Source of the DNA: Lacinutrix sp.
Lineage (GTDB): Bacteria; Bacteroidota; Bacteroidia; Flavobacteriales; Flavobacteriaceae
Reading direction: 5' to 3'
Assembly (NCBI RefSeq): GCF_029238095.1
Contig: NZ_JAQWGS010000024.1
Span: 78,568-142,567, forward strand
DNA: 64,000 nucleotides
Part shown: in pieces, positions 51,954 through 63,017 of the stretch
How positions within the stretch are numbered: the first letter of the stretch is position 1
How the letters are laid out: each line of letters starts with the position of its first letter
Position numbers and translations under genes: made by a program
Notes under the pieces: generated by a model
The model's database searches: none
The model's input: only the letters and a program-made list of their open reading frames with translations
What the model was told of the DNA's origin: nothing

Positions 51954-54365
51954 TTATCTCAATTTTGGAAAATCAACAGGATTTGCTTCGTGCATAACAG
52001 CATATATAGCTTCATAAATATCTTCTGCAGATGGTTTGGAGAAATAGTCTCCATCTGTTCCATAAGCAGGTCTATGTGCTTTAGCTGTAACTGTTTTTGG
52101 CGCACTATCTAGATGTTGGTAACCGTTTTGTTTGTTTAATATTTGGTCTAATAAATAGGCTGAAGCTCCTCCTGGAACATCTTCATCTATAATCATTAAA
52201 CGATTGGTTTTTGCTAAACTTTTTACAACATCATGGTTTAAATCGAAAGGTAATAATGATTGTGCATCTATAACTTCTGCATCGATACCAACTTGTATTA
52301 ATTCTTTAGCAACGTCTTGTACAATTCTTAAGGTAGAACCGTAAGACACTATAGTAATATCGTTTCCTTCTTTTACAGTTTCTACAACACCAATAGGTGT
52401 TTTAAAAGCGCCAAAGTTAGTTGGTTTTGGTTCTTTTAAACGATACCCATTTAAACATTCCACAACCAAAGCAGGTTCGTCGCTTTCTAATAAAGTATTA
52501 TAAAAACCAGCAGCTTTAGTCATGTTTCTTGGAACCAAAACATGAATACCACGTATAAGGTTTAAAACGCCACCCATTTGTGAACCAGAATGCCAAATAC
52601 CTTCTAGTCTGTGACCACGAGTTCTTACAATTAATGGTGCTTTTTGACGGCCTTTTGTTCTGTAATGTAAAGTTGCTAGATCATCGCTCATTATTTGAAG
52701 TGCATACATGATATAATCTAAATACTGAATCTCAGCAATAGGTTTTAAACCTCGCATTGCCATACCAATACCTTGACCAATAATTGTAGCTTCACGAATT
52801 CCAGCATCTGCAACGCGTAACTCGCCATATTTTTCTTGTAATCCTTCTAATCCTTGATTTACATCTCCAATATTTCCAGCGTCTTCACCAAAAATTAAAG
52901 CTTCGGGATATTTACTAAAAATAGCATCAAAATTATCCCTTAAAATAACACGACCATCAACCTCTTCTTTATTGGGATTGAAAACAGGACTTACTTCTTC
53001 GACATGTTTTGCAGCAGTTTCAGTTTCATTATGTAAATGCGAACTGTATTTTGGCTGCACAACACTAAAGTAAGTGTCTATCCATTGTAATAATTTTGTT
53101 TTAGCAGAAGAATTTTCAGTAACTACATATCTTAAAACACGTCTAGCTGCAGATATTACATCTTTTCGAGCAGGTTCTACAATGGCTAACATGTCATTAT
53201 TTATTTTCTCTATAAATTCTCTGTTTGCACTTGCTGTAGCAACTTCTGTTATTAAAGATGAAGCTTCTTTACGTTCAGCTATAATAGGATTTAGGTAAGC
53301 ATTCCAAGCGGCTTTTTTTCCCTCTCGAACCGCTTTTTTGATTTCTTTCTCTTTAGTAGATAATTCTTCGTCTGTAGAAATTCCAGTTTCTATCATCCAC
53401 TCACGTAATTTTACATTACAATCTGTTTTTGCTTCCCATTCTAAACGTTCTTTATCTTTATAACGTTCGTGAGAACCAGAAGTAGAGTGGCCTTGTGGTT
53501 GTGTTAATTCGTTTACATGCACTAAAACAGGCACATGCTCTGTTCTAGCAATTTTTGCAGCTTCTTGGTAGGTTTCAATAAGTGACACATAATCCCAACC
53601 TTTAACACGTAGAATTTCGTAGCCATTATTATTTTCATCACGTTGGAAGCCACTTAAAATTTCAGAGATGTTTTCTTTTGTTGTTTGATGTCTTGCGTGA
53701 ACAGAAATGCCGTATTCGTCATCCCAAACACTTATTACCATTGGTACTTGTAATACACCAGCTGCATTTATAGTTTCGAAAAAGAGACCTTCACTTGTAC
53801 TAGCATTACCTATGGTTCCCCAAGCAATTTCGTTTCCTTTTTCAGAAAAGTTTGTAGTATCTATACCTTTTACATTTCTGTAAATTTTAGAGGCTTGAGC
53901 TAAACCTAACAATCTTGGCATTTGCCCAGCAGTAGGCGAAATATCTGAACTTGAATTTTTTTGTTTTGTTAAATTATTCCAATTTCCATTTTCATCTAAA
54001 CTAAATGTAGAGAAGTGTCCACCCATTTGGCGACCTCCTGACATTGGTTCTAATTTTATGTCTGTATTGGCATATAAACCTGCAAAAAATGTTTCGATGT
54101 TTAGTTCTCCAATAGCCATCATAAAGGTTTGGTCTCTGTAATAACCAGATCTAAAATCTCCATTAGCAAAGGCTTTTGCCCATGCTAATTGTGGTACTTC
54201 TTTTCCGTCACCAAAAATACCAAACTTGGCTTTTCCTGTTAAGACCTCGCGACGTCCAAGTAAGCTACATTCTCGACTTGTAACAGCAATTTTATAATCT
54301 TCAATAACTTGCGCTTTAAAATCGCTAAAGGATAACTCTTTTTTTAAGTCGGAATTTAAACTCAT
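51954..54365 (-). CDS. Fused alpha/beta E1 component of 2-oxoacid (branched-chain type) dehydrogenase
   Basis: TPP-type alpha region (GTIGNASTSEGLFFETINAAGVLQVPMVISVWDDEYGISV) followed by transketolase pyrimidine and C-terminal beta region (VFGEDAG-like FGEDAGNIGDV; EIQYLDYIMYALQIMSDDLATLHYRTKG). Start moved to MSLNSD. Confidence 0.93.
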   Translation of the reverse strand: MSLNSDLKKELSFSDFKAQVIEDYKIAVTSRECSLLGRREVLTGKAKFGIFGDGKEVPQLAWAKAFANGDFRSGYYRDQTFMMAIGELNIETFFAGLYANTDIKLEPMSGGRQMGGHFSTFSLDENGNWNNLTKQKNSSSDISPTAGQMPRLLGLAQASKIYRNVKGIDTTNFSEKGNEIAWGTIGNASTSEGLFFETINAAGVLQVPMVISVWDDEYGISVHARHQTTKENISEILSGFQRDENNNGYEILRVKGWDYVSLIETYQEAAKIARTEHVPVLVHVNELTQPQGHSTSGSHERYKDKERLEWEAKTDCNVKLREWMIETGISTDEELSTKEKEIKKAVREGKKAAWNAYLNPIIAERKEASSLITEVATASANREFIEKINNDMLAIVEPARKDVISAARRVLRYVVTENSSAKTKLLQWIDTYFSVVQPKYSSHLHNETETAAKHVEEVSPVFNPNKEEVDGRVILRDNFDAIFSKYPEALIFGEDAGNIGDVNQGLEGLQEKYGELRVADAGIREATIIGQGIGMAMRGLKPIAEIQYLDYIMYALQIMSDDLATLHYRTKGRQKAPLIVRTRGHRLEGIWHSGSQMGGVLNLIRGIHVLVPRNMTKAAGFYNTLLESDEPALVVECLNGYRLKEPKPTNFGAFKTPIGVVETVKEGNDITIVSYGSTLRIVQDVAKELIQVGIDAEVIDAQSLLPFDLNHDVVKSLAKTNRLMIIDEDVPGGASAYLLDQILNKQNGYQHLDSAPKTVTAKAHRPAYGTDGDYFSKPSAEDIYEAIYAVMHEANPVDFPKLR

Positions 54366-54524
54366 AGTCGTTTGTTTGAAGTACAAATTTAGATAATAAA
54401 AGTGATTTTAGCAATACGAAATTATCTTAAAAAAATGTCAAATTTTTAATAATAAGACAATTTAATTGCGAATAATTTAGAATTATGTAATTATATAAAA
54501 TTCTATTGAGGATTACTCAACTCA

Positions 54525-57362
54525 TTAATACCATCTTCTTGTAAATAATGAGAGTAATGTTTTAGGAGATAATGTCACAATAAAACGAATGCTTTGGTCA
54601 TAATTAGGTTGTGCAATTTCCCATCCTAGATTAGAATATACAGGAAGATAGAGTTCAAAATAGTCTTCTACTAAATTTAGACGAATACCTGCATCGTAAA
54701 CAAATTTTGGATTTCTATGATGGTTTTTTACCATACCAACATCGCCATAGGCCATAATGTAACGCCAAATAGTTGTACTTGAATTGGCTGTTGTAATCCA
54801 TTGGTTTGCAAAAGCTGGTTCTAATTGCGATTTAAAACCACCTTCTGAAACAATTAATTGCTGACTCAATACTCCTGCTTCTTCAGAACGACCTAAATAA
54901 TCGTAATCGAATAAGTAATCTGTTGGTCTATCTAGAGCAAAACTGAAGAAGTTTGTAGTTTCGTAGGTTTTGTTGTATAAAAACGAACCTGCAAATAAGC
55001 GTAAGTTGTATTGCCTGTTACCTTCTGTAAGTTTTCTAAATTCTGCTGTTGCAGAGATCTTTCCAAAATTTTTAGCCAACTGTAGGTCTGTGTCCCAGTA
55101 ACTAAAGTTTTTTAAATTAGGATCGCTTTTTCCATATTTTATGTTAAGTACGCTGTATTTAGGTTCGCCATCTGTTTCAAACTCTCCAGTAATATCGACT
55201 TCTCTATCTATGTTTACATATCTTAAGTTTAAATAACTTCTTTTATTATCTCTTAAATTATCTGGATCTCTAAATCTAAAGTCAATATAAGGCGTGTAAG
55301 AAGTGTAAGATAGGTTAGGAGCATAGTTGTAATACTCTCCACCAATGCCATATTTAGTGTAAAAATTTCTAGAATTCTCCTTTCTATCAGCAAAACTAAT
55401 TGAAGCGCTACCAACTAATTGCTTACTTTTAATAGCATATTTTGGACTAATGCGGTAAAGAAAATTTTTAGTTAAAATAGTCTTATTGTACAATTTTATT
55501 CCAGGTGAAAAACCATCGTAAAAATTATAAGCAAACTCTGGCATAAAAAATACCTGGCTATAATTTGGGTCTTCTATGTCTTTAAATAACCTAAACTGTA
55601 ATGGTTTGTTGTTAGATAAAAAACCACCTAAAGATTTCCAGTTGTTTCTTAAATTCATTTCTGGAATGGTAGTATCGTAATTAAGGGCTAATTTATCAGC
55701 ATCATTATTAGCAATGGTGATTTTTTTATAGCCTTTAAAGCCTTCTATCCATTGTTTAGATAAAACACTATCGTCTTTAATTGTAAATAAAGAGACAGGC
55801 ATTAAATGGTCTTTTTTGTTTTTAATGGTAATGGTTAGGGAGTCTTCAGTTTTTTCAACTTTTTTAATTTTAAAGTCAATTTTCATACTACTTCCTACAT
55901 AATCTTCAAAAAACCAATCTATATTCTTATCTGTCTTTTCTGTAATATAATTTTTAAACGCTTCAGAATTTGTAGTTTTTAATTTATTTTCTTTTAGAAA
56001 CTGTGTTAGCATAACATCCATTGCATTATTTTCCATGTATTGATCTAAGTAATTTAAACCAACTCCTGCTTTGTATTTGTTTGCAATATTTTTATTGAAT
56101 TTAAGAAGCGAATCTTTAGGCATATTTAATGGTTGATCTAAATTAGAACGTGCCATATGCATATATAAAAAGTTATACTGATCGTTGAATTTTAAGTCTG
56201 CAGCATGAAAAGCACGAACTCCCCAAATATTGGCAAGATTTCCAAGAATTTTCATGTCTGGATAGTTCTCTTCAACGTATTTCATTAAATAATAGGTTTG
56301 AATACCATCTATAATCCATTGGTCTTCTCTAGGATTTATGAGTACTGTGTTTTCAAGATAATTAAGTAATGTGGTTTTAAGTATTTTTAATTCGTATTGA
56401 AAAGTATCTGAAAACGGACGCACAAAGTCTGGTAATAAGTTTAGACCATAAATAGGATTTTTTTTGTAGTCTATTTTAGTAAGTAGTACTTTTTTATGTG
56501 GATAATCGCCTAGGTTTTCTGTTATAAATCGAGCAACTTTGTCTGTTATTACTGCAATTTCTTCTGGTTTTAAGTTTTCTTCATCGATATTAGACTCTAC
56601 AGTGAAATAGTCTGTTTCAACCGTTTTGTAGGTATCTCTTTTATTTAGAAATAATTTAGAGTTTACACGGTTATTGCCTTTTAGTTGTGTTGTTTTAGTT
56701 CCGTTTCCATTAATATCTTCAGTGTAAACTTCATCTAATTCACTTATTAAAGTGAATGTGTATGGATAATTTACTTTTAAATTAATATCTGCTTTTGGAA
56801 CATAAGCATCATCTAAATTTTTATTACTAAAGTAATGCCATTCACCATCAAAATATGCTGGAGTTATATACCAATACCTTAAATTATAATCGCCTTCGTT
56901 TGTTAAACCATAACGTGTAAATTTATCGTTTGGAACACGAACAATATAATTAAGTTTAAGTGTGTAGCTTTCATTAGGTTGTATTTTTTGTCTTAAAGCT
57001 ACTTTAATAATATCTGGATTGTTTGTTACTCTTGTGTAATTTGTTTCAGTATCATTTTCTTTAATAGAATTAATAATAGTAAATCCTCGATCTTGTTCTT
57101 TAGCGAAATGAAAGGTGTTTTTAAACTCATCTGCAAATCGCTCTGCTAAAGGCGTGTCTTTTTCTGAATAACTATGACTCCAATCTGTTAAGTAAATATA
57201 ATCTATAGCAGTATTAGAGGTGTTTAAATATTCTATTGTTTGTTCTATACTAATGCTTTTGTTTTCGACATCGAAAGTAGCATTAATGTTAAGTTTGTTT
57301 TGGCTTGATGCCGAAAAACAAACGAATAGACACAAAATAAATGAAGTGAATTTTAGATTCAA
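54525..57362 (-). CDS. M1 peptidase-like protein apparently lacking the zinc motif, with probable outer-membrane beta-barrel C-terminus
   Basis: N-terminal M1-like beta domain (LKLNYIVRVPNDKF..YWYITPAYFDGEWHYFSNKNLDDAYVPKADINLKVNYP); no HExxH before DQWIIDGIQTYYLMKYVEENYP; C-terminal alternating beta strands ending in RRWY. Confidence 0.7.
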   Translation of the reverse strand: MNLKFTSFILCLFVCFSASSQNKLNINATFDVENKSISIEQTIEYLNTSNTAIDYIYLTDWSHSYSEKDTPLAERFADEFKNTFHFAKEQDRGFTIINSIKENDTETNYTRVTNNPDIIKVALRQKIQPNESYTLKLNYIVRVPNDKFTRYGLTNEGDYNLRYWYITPAYFDGEWHYFSNKNLDDAYVPKADINLKVNYPYTFTLISELDEVYTEDINGNGTKTTQLKGNNRVNSKLFLNKRDTYKTVETDYFTVESNIDEENLKPEEIAVITDKVARFITENLGDYPHKKVLLTKIDYKKNPIYGLNLLPDFVRPFSDTFQYELKILKTTLLNYLENTVLINPREDQWIIDGIQTYYLMKYVEENYPDMKILGNLANIWGVRAFHAADLKFNDQYNFLYMHMARSNLDQPLNMPKDSLLKFNKNIANKYKAGVGLNYLDQYMENNAMDVMLTQFLKENKLKTTNSEAFKNYITEKTDKNIDWFFEDYVGSSMKIDFKIKKVEKTEDSLTITIKNKKDHLMPVSLFTIKDDSVLSKQWIEGFKGYKKITIANNDADKLALNYDTTIPEMNLRNNWKSLGGFLSNNKPLQFRLFKDIEDPNYSQVFFMPEFAYNFYDGFSPGIKLYNKTILTKNFLYRISPKYAIKSKQLVGSASISFADRKENSRNFYTKYGIGGEYYNYAPNLSYTSYTPYIDFRFRDPDNLRDNKRSYLNLRYVNIDREVDITGEFETDGEPKYSVLNIKYGKSDPNLKNFSYWDTDLQLAKNFGKISATAEFRKLTEGNRQYNLRLFAGSFLYNKTYETTNFFSFALDRPTDYLFDYDYLGRSEEAGVLSQQLIVSEGGFKSQLEPAFANQWITTANSSTTIWRYIMAYGDVGMVKNHHRNPKFVYDAGIRLNLVEDYFELYLPVYSNLGWEIAQPNYDQSIRFIVTLSPKTLLSLFTRRWY

Positions 57363-58633
57363 TTGACTTTTACAAATTTTAAAGGTTTAACATTTACACC
57401 ATTTAGTACAACATAATACATTCCGTTTGAATATGAAGAAGTATTAATAATTAATTCTTCATTGTCTTTTATAGAAATTACATCTATGGTTTGCCCAATG
57501 GTATTAGATATACTTACGTAATTAGAAAAAGTTGGTTTTCTGTTTGCTTTAATTTTAAGCTGGTTGTTAACAATATTTGTTCCTAATATTTTAAAGGTTA
57601 TTTCACTTTCTGTAAATTCATTAACATTTAAAAGGCTTTCTGTAGTTGTGATATTTATAGTAACGGGAAGATGATCGCTAAAATTGTGTAGTGCATTTCT
57701 AATGGCAAAACTATAATCTGTCCCATCACAATCTGTAGAATTAATAGCACTATTATAACAATTAATATTTGAATTGTTTCCAAATACTTTATAACTACCA
57801 TTTTCGAATTGCAATTCTGGATTATTTTGCATGTTATCTGAGGTTAGAATAAAATCAAAACGATCATCAAAGCCTCCAGCAGCACCTCCTAACGAAGTTG
57901 TGGTTCTGGTAGATTGTGTAAATACATCTACATAACTAGTGTTATTATGCCAACTGCCAATACGGTTTGCAGGATCTATAAAAGTAATGTTGTTATTGGT
58001 GTTTAAAAATTCTTGAAAACCTGCTTCACTAGATGTGTAAAAATTAAAATCGCCTCCAAATAACACATATTCTGAACTTGAAAAGGTATCTAAATATGTA
58101 GTTAAATCTTGAGCCATTTGAAAGCGTAGCGCTTGATTATCTGTTCCACTAGAAGCTTTTAAATGTCCAACGATTACATTTAATAGAATTGGATTTGTTA
58201 CCTGATTAACTGTGTTAAGCTTTAAAATATAGTGATTAAAATCTCTATAAATGGTTGTTACTTCTGTTTGAGATTCTAAGTTAAATTTAGAACTGTCGTA
58301 ATATATTAGGTTTTGTAAATCGTTTTGGTCGCTTATGGTATCGTCTGATGTGTTTAATACAAAATTTGCCATTTCGTAATTAACATTAATACTTTGCTTC
58401 ATCATATTTAATATGGTAGTAGCTCCACTAACATTATTAAGTTCGCAAACCATAAATAAATCGGGTTGATAATGAGATAAAACAGTCTCTAACTCATTTA
58501 ACCTTGAGGCAGCAGGCTCTTGCAAAGGAAAGTTAAGCAAGTTATAAAACATAGCTTTAAACGTTTCTTGAGCAAAAGAAATATTGCAACTTAAGGCAAT
58601 AAAAAACAGAATTATGGACAATTTACTTTTCAT
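57359..58633 (-). CDS. Secreted endonuclease/exonuclease/phosphatase family protein with T9SS type A sorting domain
   Basis: FKAMFYNLLNFPL..; LNVIVGHLKASSG; FGGDFNFY; FSDHLPVTINI; C-terminal SNGMYYVVLNGVNVKPLKFVKVN. Confidence 0.88.
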   Translation of the reverse strand: MKSKLSIILFFIALSCNISFAQETFKAMFYNLLNFPLQEPAASRLNELETVLSHYQPDLFMVCELNNVSGATTILNMMKQSINVNYEMANFVLNTSDDTISDQNDLQNLIYYDSSKFNLESQTEVTTIYRDFNHYILKLNTVNQVTNPILLNVIVGHLKASSGTDNQALRFQMAQDLTTYLDTFSSSEYVLFGGDFNFYTSSEAGFQEFLNTNNNITFIDPANRIGSWHNNTSYVDVFTQSTRTTTSLGGAAGGFDDRFDFILTSDNMQNNPELQFENGSYKVFGNNSNINCYNSAINSTDCDGTDYSFAIRNALHNFSDHLPVTINITTTESLLNVNEFTESEITFKILGTNIVNNQLKIKANRKPTFSNYVSISNTIGQTIDVISIKDNEELIINTSSYSNGMYYVVLNGVNVKPLKFVKVN

Positions 58634-58655
58634 TATTTAACCGACTTGAACAGTA

Positions 58656-59345
58656 TTAGAAATTAGGACTTAAGCCATATTCTTTATAGAAAGAATCTAA
58701 GATATTTACAACTTCTTCTTCTGTATCTACTAAATGAATTAAATCTATATCTCCAGGACTTACATTGCTAAACTTATCTAACATTGTTTCTTTTATCCAA
58801 TCCATTAATCCAGACCAAAAATCTGTACCTACTAGAATGATTGGGAATTTTTCTATTTTATTGGTTTGAATCAAAGTAATGGCTTCAAATAATTCGTCTA
58901 AAGTTCCAAATCCTCCTGGCATAACTACAAAACCTTGAGAGTATTTTACAAACATTACCTTTCTAACAAAGAAATAGTCGAAATCTAAGCTTTTATCATT
59001 ATCTATATAAGGATTGTCGTGTTGCTCGAAAGGTAAGTCTATATTTAATCCTACCGAAGTTCCTCCAGCCAAATGTGCACCTTTATTTCCAGCTTCCATT
59101 ATACCAGGACCACCACCTGTAATAACACCATAACCAGCTTCGCAAATGCTTTTTGCAACGCTTTCTGCTAGTTTGTAATATATATGGTCTGGTTTTGTTC
59201 TTGCAGAACCAAAAATAGAGACACATGGTCCTATTTGACTCATTTTTTCAAATCCGTTAACAAACTCTCCCATAATCTTGAAGATTGCCCAGGAATCGTT
59301 TGTTTTATTTTCATTCCAACCTTTGTGGTGATGTTCTTCTCTCAT
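58656..59345 (-). CDS. LOG family (TIGR00730) protein
   Basis: SIFGSARTKPD; GGGPGIMEAGNKGA; VMPGGFGTLDELFE. Confidence 0.92.
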   Translation of the reverse strand: MREEHHHKGWNENKTNDSWAIFKIMGEFVNGFEKMSQIGPCVSIFGSARTKPDHIYYKLAESVAKSICEAGYGVITGGGPGIMEAGNKGAHLAGGTSVGLNIDLPFEQHDNPYIDNDKSLDFDYFFVRKVMFVKYSQGFVVMPGGFGTLDELFEAITLIQTNKIEKFPIILVGTDFWSGLMDWIKETMLDKFSNVSPGDIDLIHLVDTEEEVVNILDSFYKEYGLSPNF

Positions 59346-59375
59346 AATATTGTGTATTCAGTATTCTTCAACTTG

Positions 59376-62207
59376 CTAATTTAGTTCTTTTTTTAAAAAT
59401 TTAGCGGTATAACTTTTTTTATGTTTTGCTACTTGTTCTGGTGTGCCTTCAACAATTATTTGTCCTCCACCTTGACCACCTTCGTAACCAACATCTATAA
59501 TATGGTCGACCGTTTTTATAACATCTAAATTGTGTTCAATAATTAACACAGTATTACCTTTGTTAGCTAATTTATTTAAAACGATCATTAACACGCGAAT
59601 GTCTTCAAAATGCAATCCAGTGGTTGGTTCGTCTAATATATAAAATGTGTTTCCAGTATCGCGTTTACTTAATTCTGTTGCAAGCTTAATACGTTGCGCT
59701 TCTCCTCCTGAGAGAGTGGTGCTTTGTTGTCCTAAGGTAATGTAACCCAAGCCTACATCTTTAATAGTTTTAAGTTTTTTATAGATTTTAGGAATGTTCT
59801 CGAAAAAGTCTACACCTTCATTAATGGTCATGTTTAAAACATCGCTTATACTTTTTCCTTTGTAACGAATTTCTAAAGTTTCACGATTAAAACGTTTGCC
59901 TTGGCAGGTTTCACATTCTACATAAACATCTGGTAAAAAATTCATTTCTATTACACGTAATCCACCACCTTTGCAAGTTTCGCAACGACCACCAGCAACA
60001 TTAAAACTAAAACGACCAGGTTTGTAACCTCGTATCATGGCTTCTGGAATTTTAGCAAAAAGGCTTCTTATTTCTCCAAAAGTACCTGTGTAAGTTGCAG
60101 GATTACTTCGAGGTGTTCTACCAATTGGAGACTGATTTATATCGATTACCTTATCGCAATGTTCTAAACCCTTTATACTCTTATATGGCATTGGTTTTTT
60201 AACACCATTAAAGTAATAAGTATTAAGAATAGGATAGAGGGTTTCGTTAATTAAAGTCGATTTTCCGCTTCCTGAAACACCTGTAACACCAATCATTTTT
60301 CCTAAAGGTAATTTAACCGAAACATTTTTTAGGTTATTACCTGTACAGCCTTTAAGTTCAATATATTTTCCATTGCCTTCTCGACGTGTTTTTGGGACTT
60401 CAATTTTCTTTTTACCGTTAAGATATTCTGCTGTAAGTGTTTTTTCCTTTAACAACTCTTCTGGTGTTCCTTGACTTATAATTTCGCCACCATGTTTTCC
60501 AGCTCGTGGACCAATATCTATAACATGGTCTGCACGCTCAATCATATCTTTATCGTGTTCTACAACAATTACAGAGTTTCCAATATCTCGTAAAGCAACT
60601 AATGAATTTATTAGTTTTTCGTTATCGCGTTGGTGTAAACCTATACTTGGTTCATCTAATATATATAGCACTCCAACCAACTGCGAGCCTATTTGTGTTG
60701 CTAAACGAATGCGTTGTGCTTCTCCACCAGAGAGCGATTTAGAGCTGCGATTTAAAGATAAATAGTTTAAACCAACATCTAATAAAAACTGAAGTCGGAC
60801 TTTTATTTCTTTAATTATTTCTTCGGCTATTTTAATTTGTTTTTCTGAAAGGCTTTTTTCTAATCCATTAAACCATTCAGCTAAATCAACAATGTCTTTA
60901 TTTGCTAATTCTGAAATATTTTGTCCAGCAACTTTAAAGTAAAGCGATTCTTTTCTTAAACGAGAGCCTTCACAAACAGGACATTCTACTTTGTCCATAT
61001 ACTCTTTTGCCCAACGTTTTAATGAGGTAGATTCTGCATTTTTGTATTGATTGTCTATAAAATTAGCAACACCTTCAAAATCTATTTTATAGTCTCTTGT
61101 AACACCAAGTGTTTTACTTTCTACAGAAAACTTATCGTTTCCTCCATACAAAATAATCTGTTTTGCTTCTTTCGGGATATCCTTATAAGCATCTGTCATT
61201 TTAAAGTTAAAACGCTCTGCAATGAGTTCTAGCTGCTTAAAAATCCAGCTTTTCTTTTCTGGTCCATGAGGTGCTAAAGCACCATTTTTAATAGACAAAC
61301 CATCGTCTGGAACTATTTTATTCTCATTAACTTGATATAAATTACCAATACCATTACAATTGCTACAAGCGCCTTTTGGAGAGTTGAAAGAAAAATTATT
61401 AGGTTCTGGGTTAGGATATGAAATTCCAGTACTCGCACACATTAAACTTCTACTAAAATAACGTGCCTTTTGAGTGTCTTGGTCTATAACCATTAAAATA
61501 TCATCACCATGATACATTGCTGTGTTTATGGATTCGTCTAAGCGTTTATCATTAGTAATGGTGTCGTCAATTTTAAGTCTATCAATTACAATTTCAATAT
61601 CATGATTTTTATATCGATCTAACTTCATACCTTTAACTAGATCCTTAAGCTCTCCATCTGTTCTTACCTTAACAAAACCTTGTTTTGCAATTTGTTCAAA
61701 CAACTCACGATAATGTCCCTTACGAGATCGCACAACAGGAGATAATATATTTATTTTTTTGCCTTTATAGCTTTCAATAATTAGTGATTTTATTTGCTCA
61801 TCGCTATAACTCACCATTTTTTCTCCAGTGTTGTAACTGTAAGCATCACTGGCTCTTGCATAAAGCAAACGTAAAAAGTCGTAAATTTCTGTAATGGTAC
61901 CAACAGTAGATCTTGGCGATTTACTCGTGGTTTTTTGTTCAATAGCAATCACAGGAGAAAGTCCATCGATTTTATCTACATCAGGACGTTCTAATCCACC
62001 TAAAAACTGTCTAGCATAAGCCGAAAATGTTTCTATATAACGACGTTGTCCTTCCGCATAAATCGTATCAAAAGCCAATGATGATTTTCCACTACCAGAT
62101 AAACCTGTAATAACTACTAGTTTTTCACGTGGAATGGTAACATCTATATTTTTTAGATTATGTTCTCTGGCACCTTGTACCTCAATGTTTTCCTCAAAAT
62201 TTGTCAT
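59376..62207 (-). CDS. uvrA: Excinuclease ABC subunit UvrA
   Basis: [40 protein letters not shown]; zinc motifs CSNCNGIG and [20 protein letters not shown]. Confidence 0.98.
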   Translation of the reverse strand: MTNFEENIEVQGAREHNLKNIDVTIPREKLVVITGLSGSGKSSLAFDTIYAEGQRRYIETFSAYARQFLGGLERPDVDKIDGLSPVIAIEQKTTSKSPRSTVGTITEIYDFLRLLYARASDAYSYNTGEKMVSYSDEQIKSLIIESYKGKKINILSPVVRSRKGHYRELFEQIAKQGFVKVRTDGELKDLVKGMKLDRYKNHDIEIVIDRLKIDDTITNDKRLDESINTAMYHGDDILMVIDQDTQKARYFSRSLMCASTGISYPNPEPNNFSFNSPKGACSNCNGIGNLYQVNENKIVPDDGLSIKNGALAPHGPEKKSWIFKQLELIAERFNFKMTDAYKDIPKEAKQIILYGGNDKFSVESKTLGVTRDYKIDFEGVANFIDNQYKNAESTSLKRWAKEYMDKVECPVCEGSRLRKESLYFKVAGQNISELANKDIVDLAEWFNGLEKSLSEKQIKIAEEIIKEIKVRLQFLLDVGLNYLSLNRSSKSLSGGEAQRIRLATQIGSQLVGVLYILDEPSIGLHQRDNEKLINSLVALRDIGNSVIVVEHDKDMIERADHVIDIGPRAGKHGGEIISQGTPEELLKEKTLTAEYLNGKKKIEVPKTRREGNGKYIELKGCTGNNLKNVSVKLPLGKMIGVTGVSGSGKSTLINETLYPILNTYYFNGVKKPMPYKSIKGLEHCDKVIDINQSPIGRTPRSNPATYTGTFGEIRSLFAKIPEAMIRGYKPGRFSFNVAGGRCETCKGGGLRVIEMNFLPDVYVECETCQGKRFNRETLEIRYKGKSISDVLNMTINEGVDFFENIPKIYKKLKTIKDVGLGYITLGQQSTTLSGGEAQRIKLATELSKRDTGNTFYILDEPTTGLHFEDIRVLMIVLNKLANKGNTVLIIEHNLDVIKTVDHIIDVGYEGGQGGGQIIVEGTPEQVAKHKKSYTAKFLKKELN

Positions 62208-62477
62208 AGTAATCGCAAAATTTCGTCTCTTTTTAAACAGATTTGCGAAGTTACGGTTTTAGCTTATCAATGTAAAATGGATTTAGTTAGGATTTTATTA
62301 AAATTAATATGGGTTTTGCGATTTAATTTTTAACTTCGATTTTCAATTTTTTTGTCTGTTCGAGTGGTTCTGTTTTTAATTAGAATTGTTTGGAGAACCG
62401 TTTTGTTTTTTGAAAAATGAAAGCTTTTCGATATTTTTTTGCTTTAAAAAGCAGTTGAGGAGACAAAAGTAAAAGCA

Positions 62478-63008
62478 ATAATTATTAAAATACTAGGAAT
62501 AGGCTCAAGAATAAGCCATAAAGAACACGGAAAAGGAGTAGTTACTAATGTTGATAATCAGCAGTACTGGGTTACGTTTATTGAAAACGGATTAGAAACC
62601 ATTTCGCTTGATGAAGACATAGACATTATTGAAGCTGCCGAAAACGAAGTCGATACGGTAAGTTTTTTTGATGTAGAAAGTAGCTTGGTTCGTATTTTAA
62701 AAAAGTATAGCGACGTTACTGAAATTGTACATATTGGTGACAAATGGAAAGGTGTTAAACTTATTTTAGAACCTGCAGATACTAATTTGAAGAGTAAAGA
62801 GGTTAAAATTGAAGATTTCTTTCATAAAATAACAATGGTTCGAGATCGTTTACGTGTTATGGAACAAAAAGTAAATTCTAGTACTCTTGAAGAGCATGAA
62901 AAGATTGATTTGCAGCAATACATTACTCGTATTTATGGGAGTTTAACTACTTTTAACGTGTTGTTTAAGTTGAAGGAACAGCAGTTTGTTGGGCAGAAAT
63001 CTAAGTAG
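62478..63008 (+). CDS. Conserved hypothetical protein; start uncertain, candidate ATA/ATT start near 62478-62484
   Basis: Open frame IIIKILGIGSRISHKEHGKGVVTNVDNQQYWVTFIENGLETISLDEDIDIIEAAENEVDTVSFFDVESS precedes the tracked ORF (62685) in frame; coding character continues upstream. Confidence 0.65.
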   Translation: MIIKILGIGSRISHKEHGKGVVTNVDNQQYWVTFIENGLETISLDEDIDIIEAAENEVDTVSFFDVESSLVRILKKYSDVTEIVHIGDKWKGVKLILEPADTNLKSKEVKIEDFFHKITMVRDRLRVMEQKVNSSTLEEHEKIDLQQYITRIYGSLTTFNVLFKLKEQQFVGQKSK

Positions 63009-63017
63009 TAAAGTTAT

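Noticed and set aside
51954-54365. Fused E1 alpha/beta 2-oxoacid dehydrogenase as a novelty
   Set aside because: Such fusions are already known in Bacteroidota; ordinary for this lineage.
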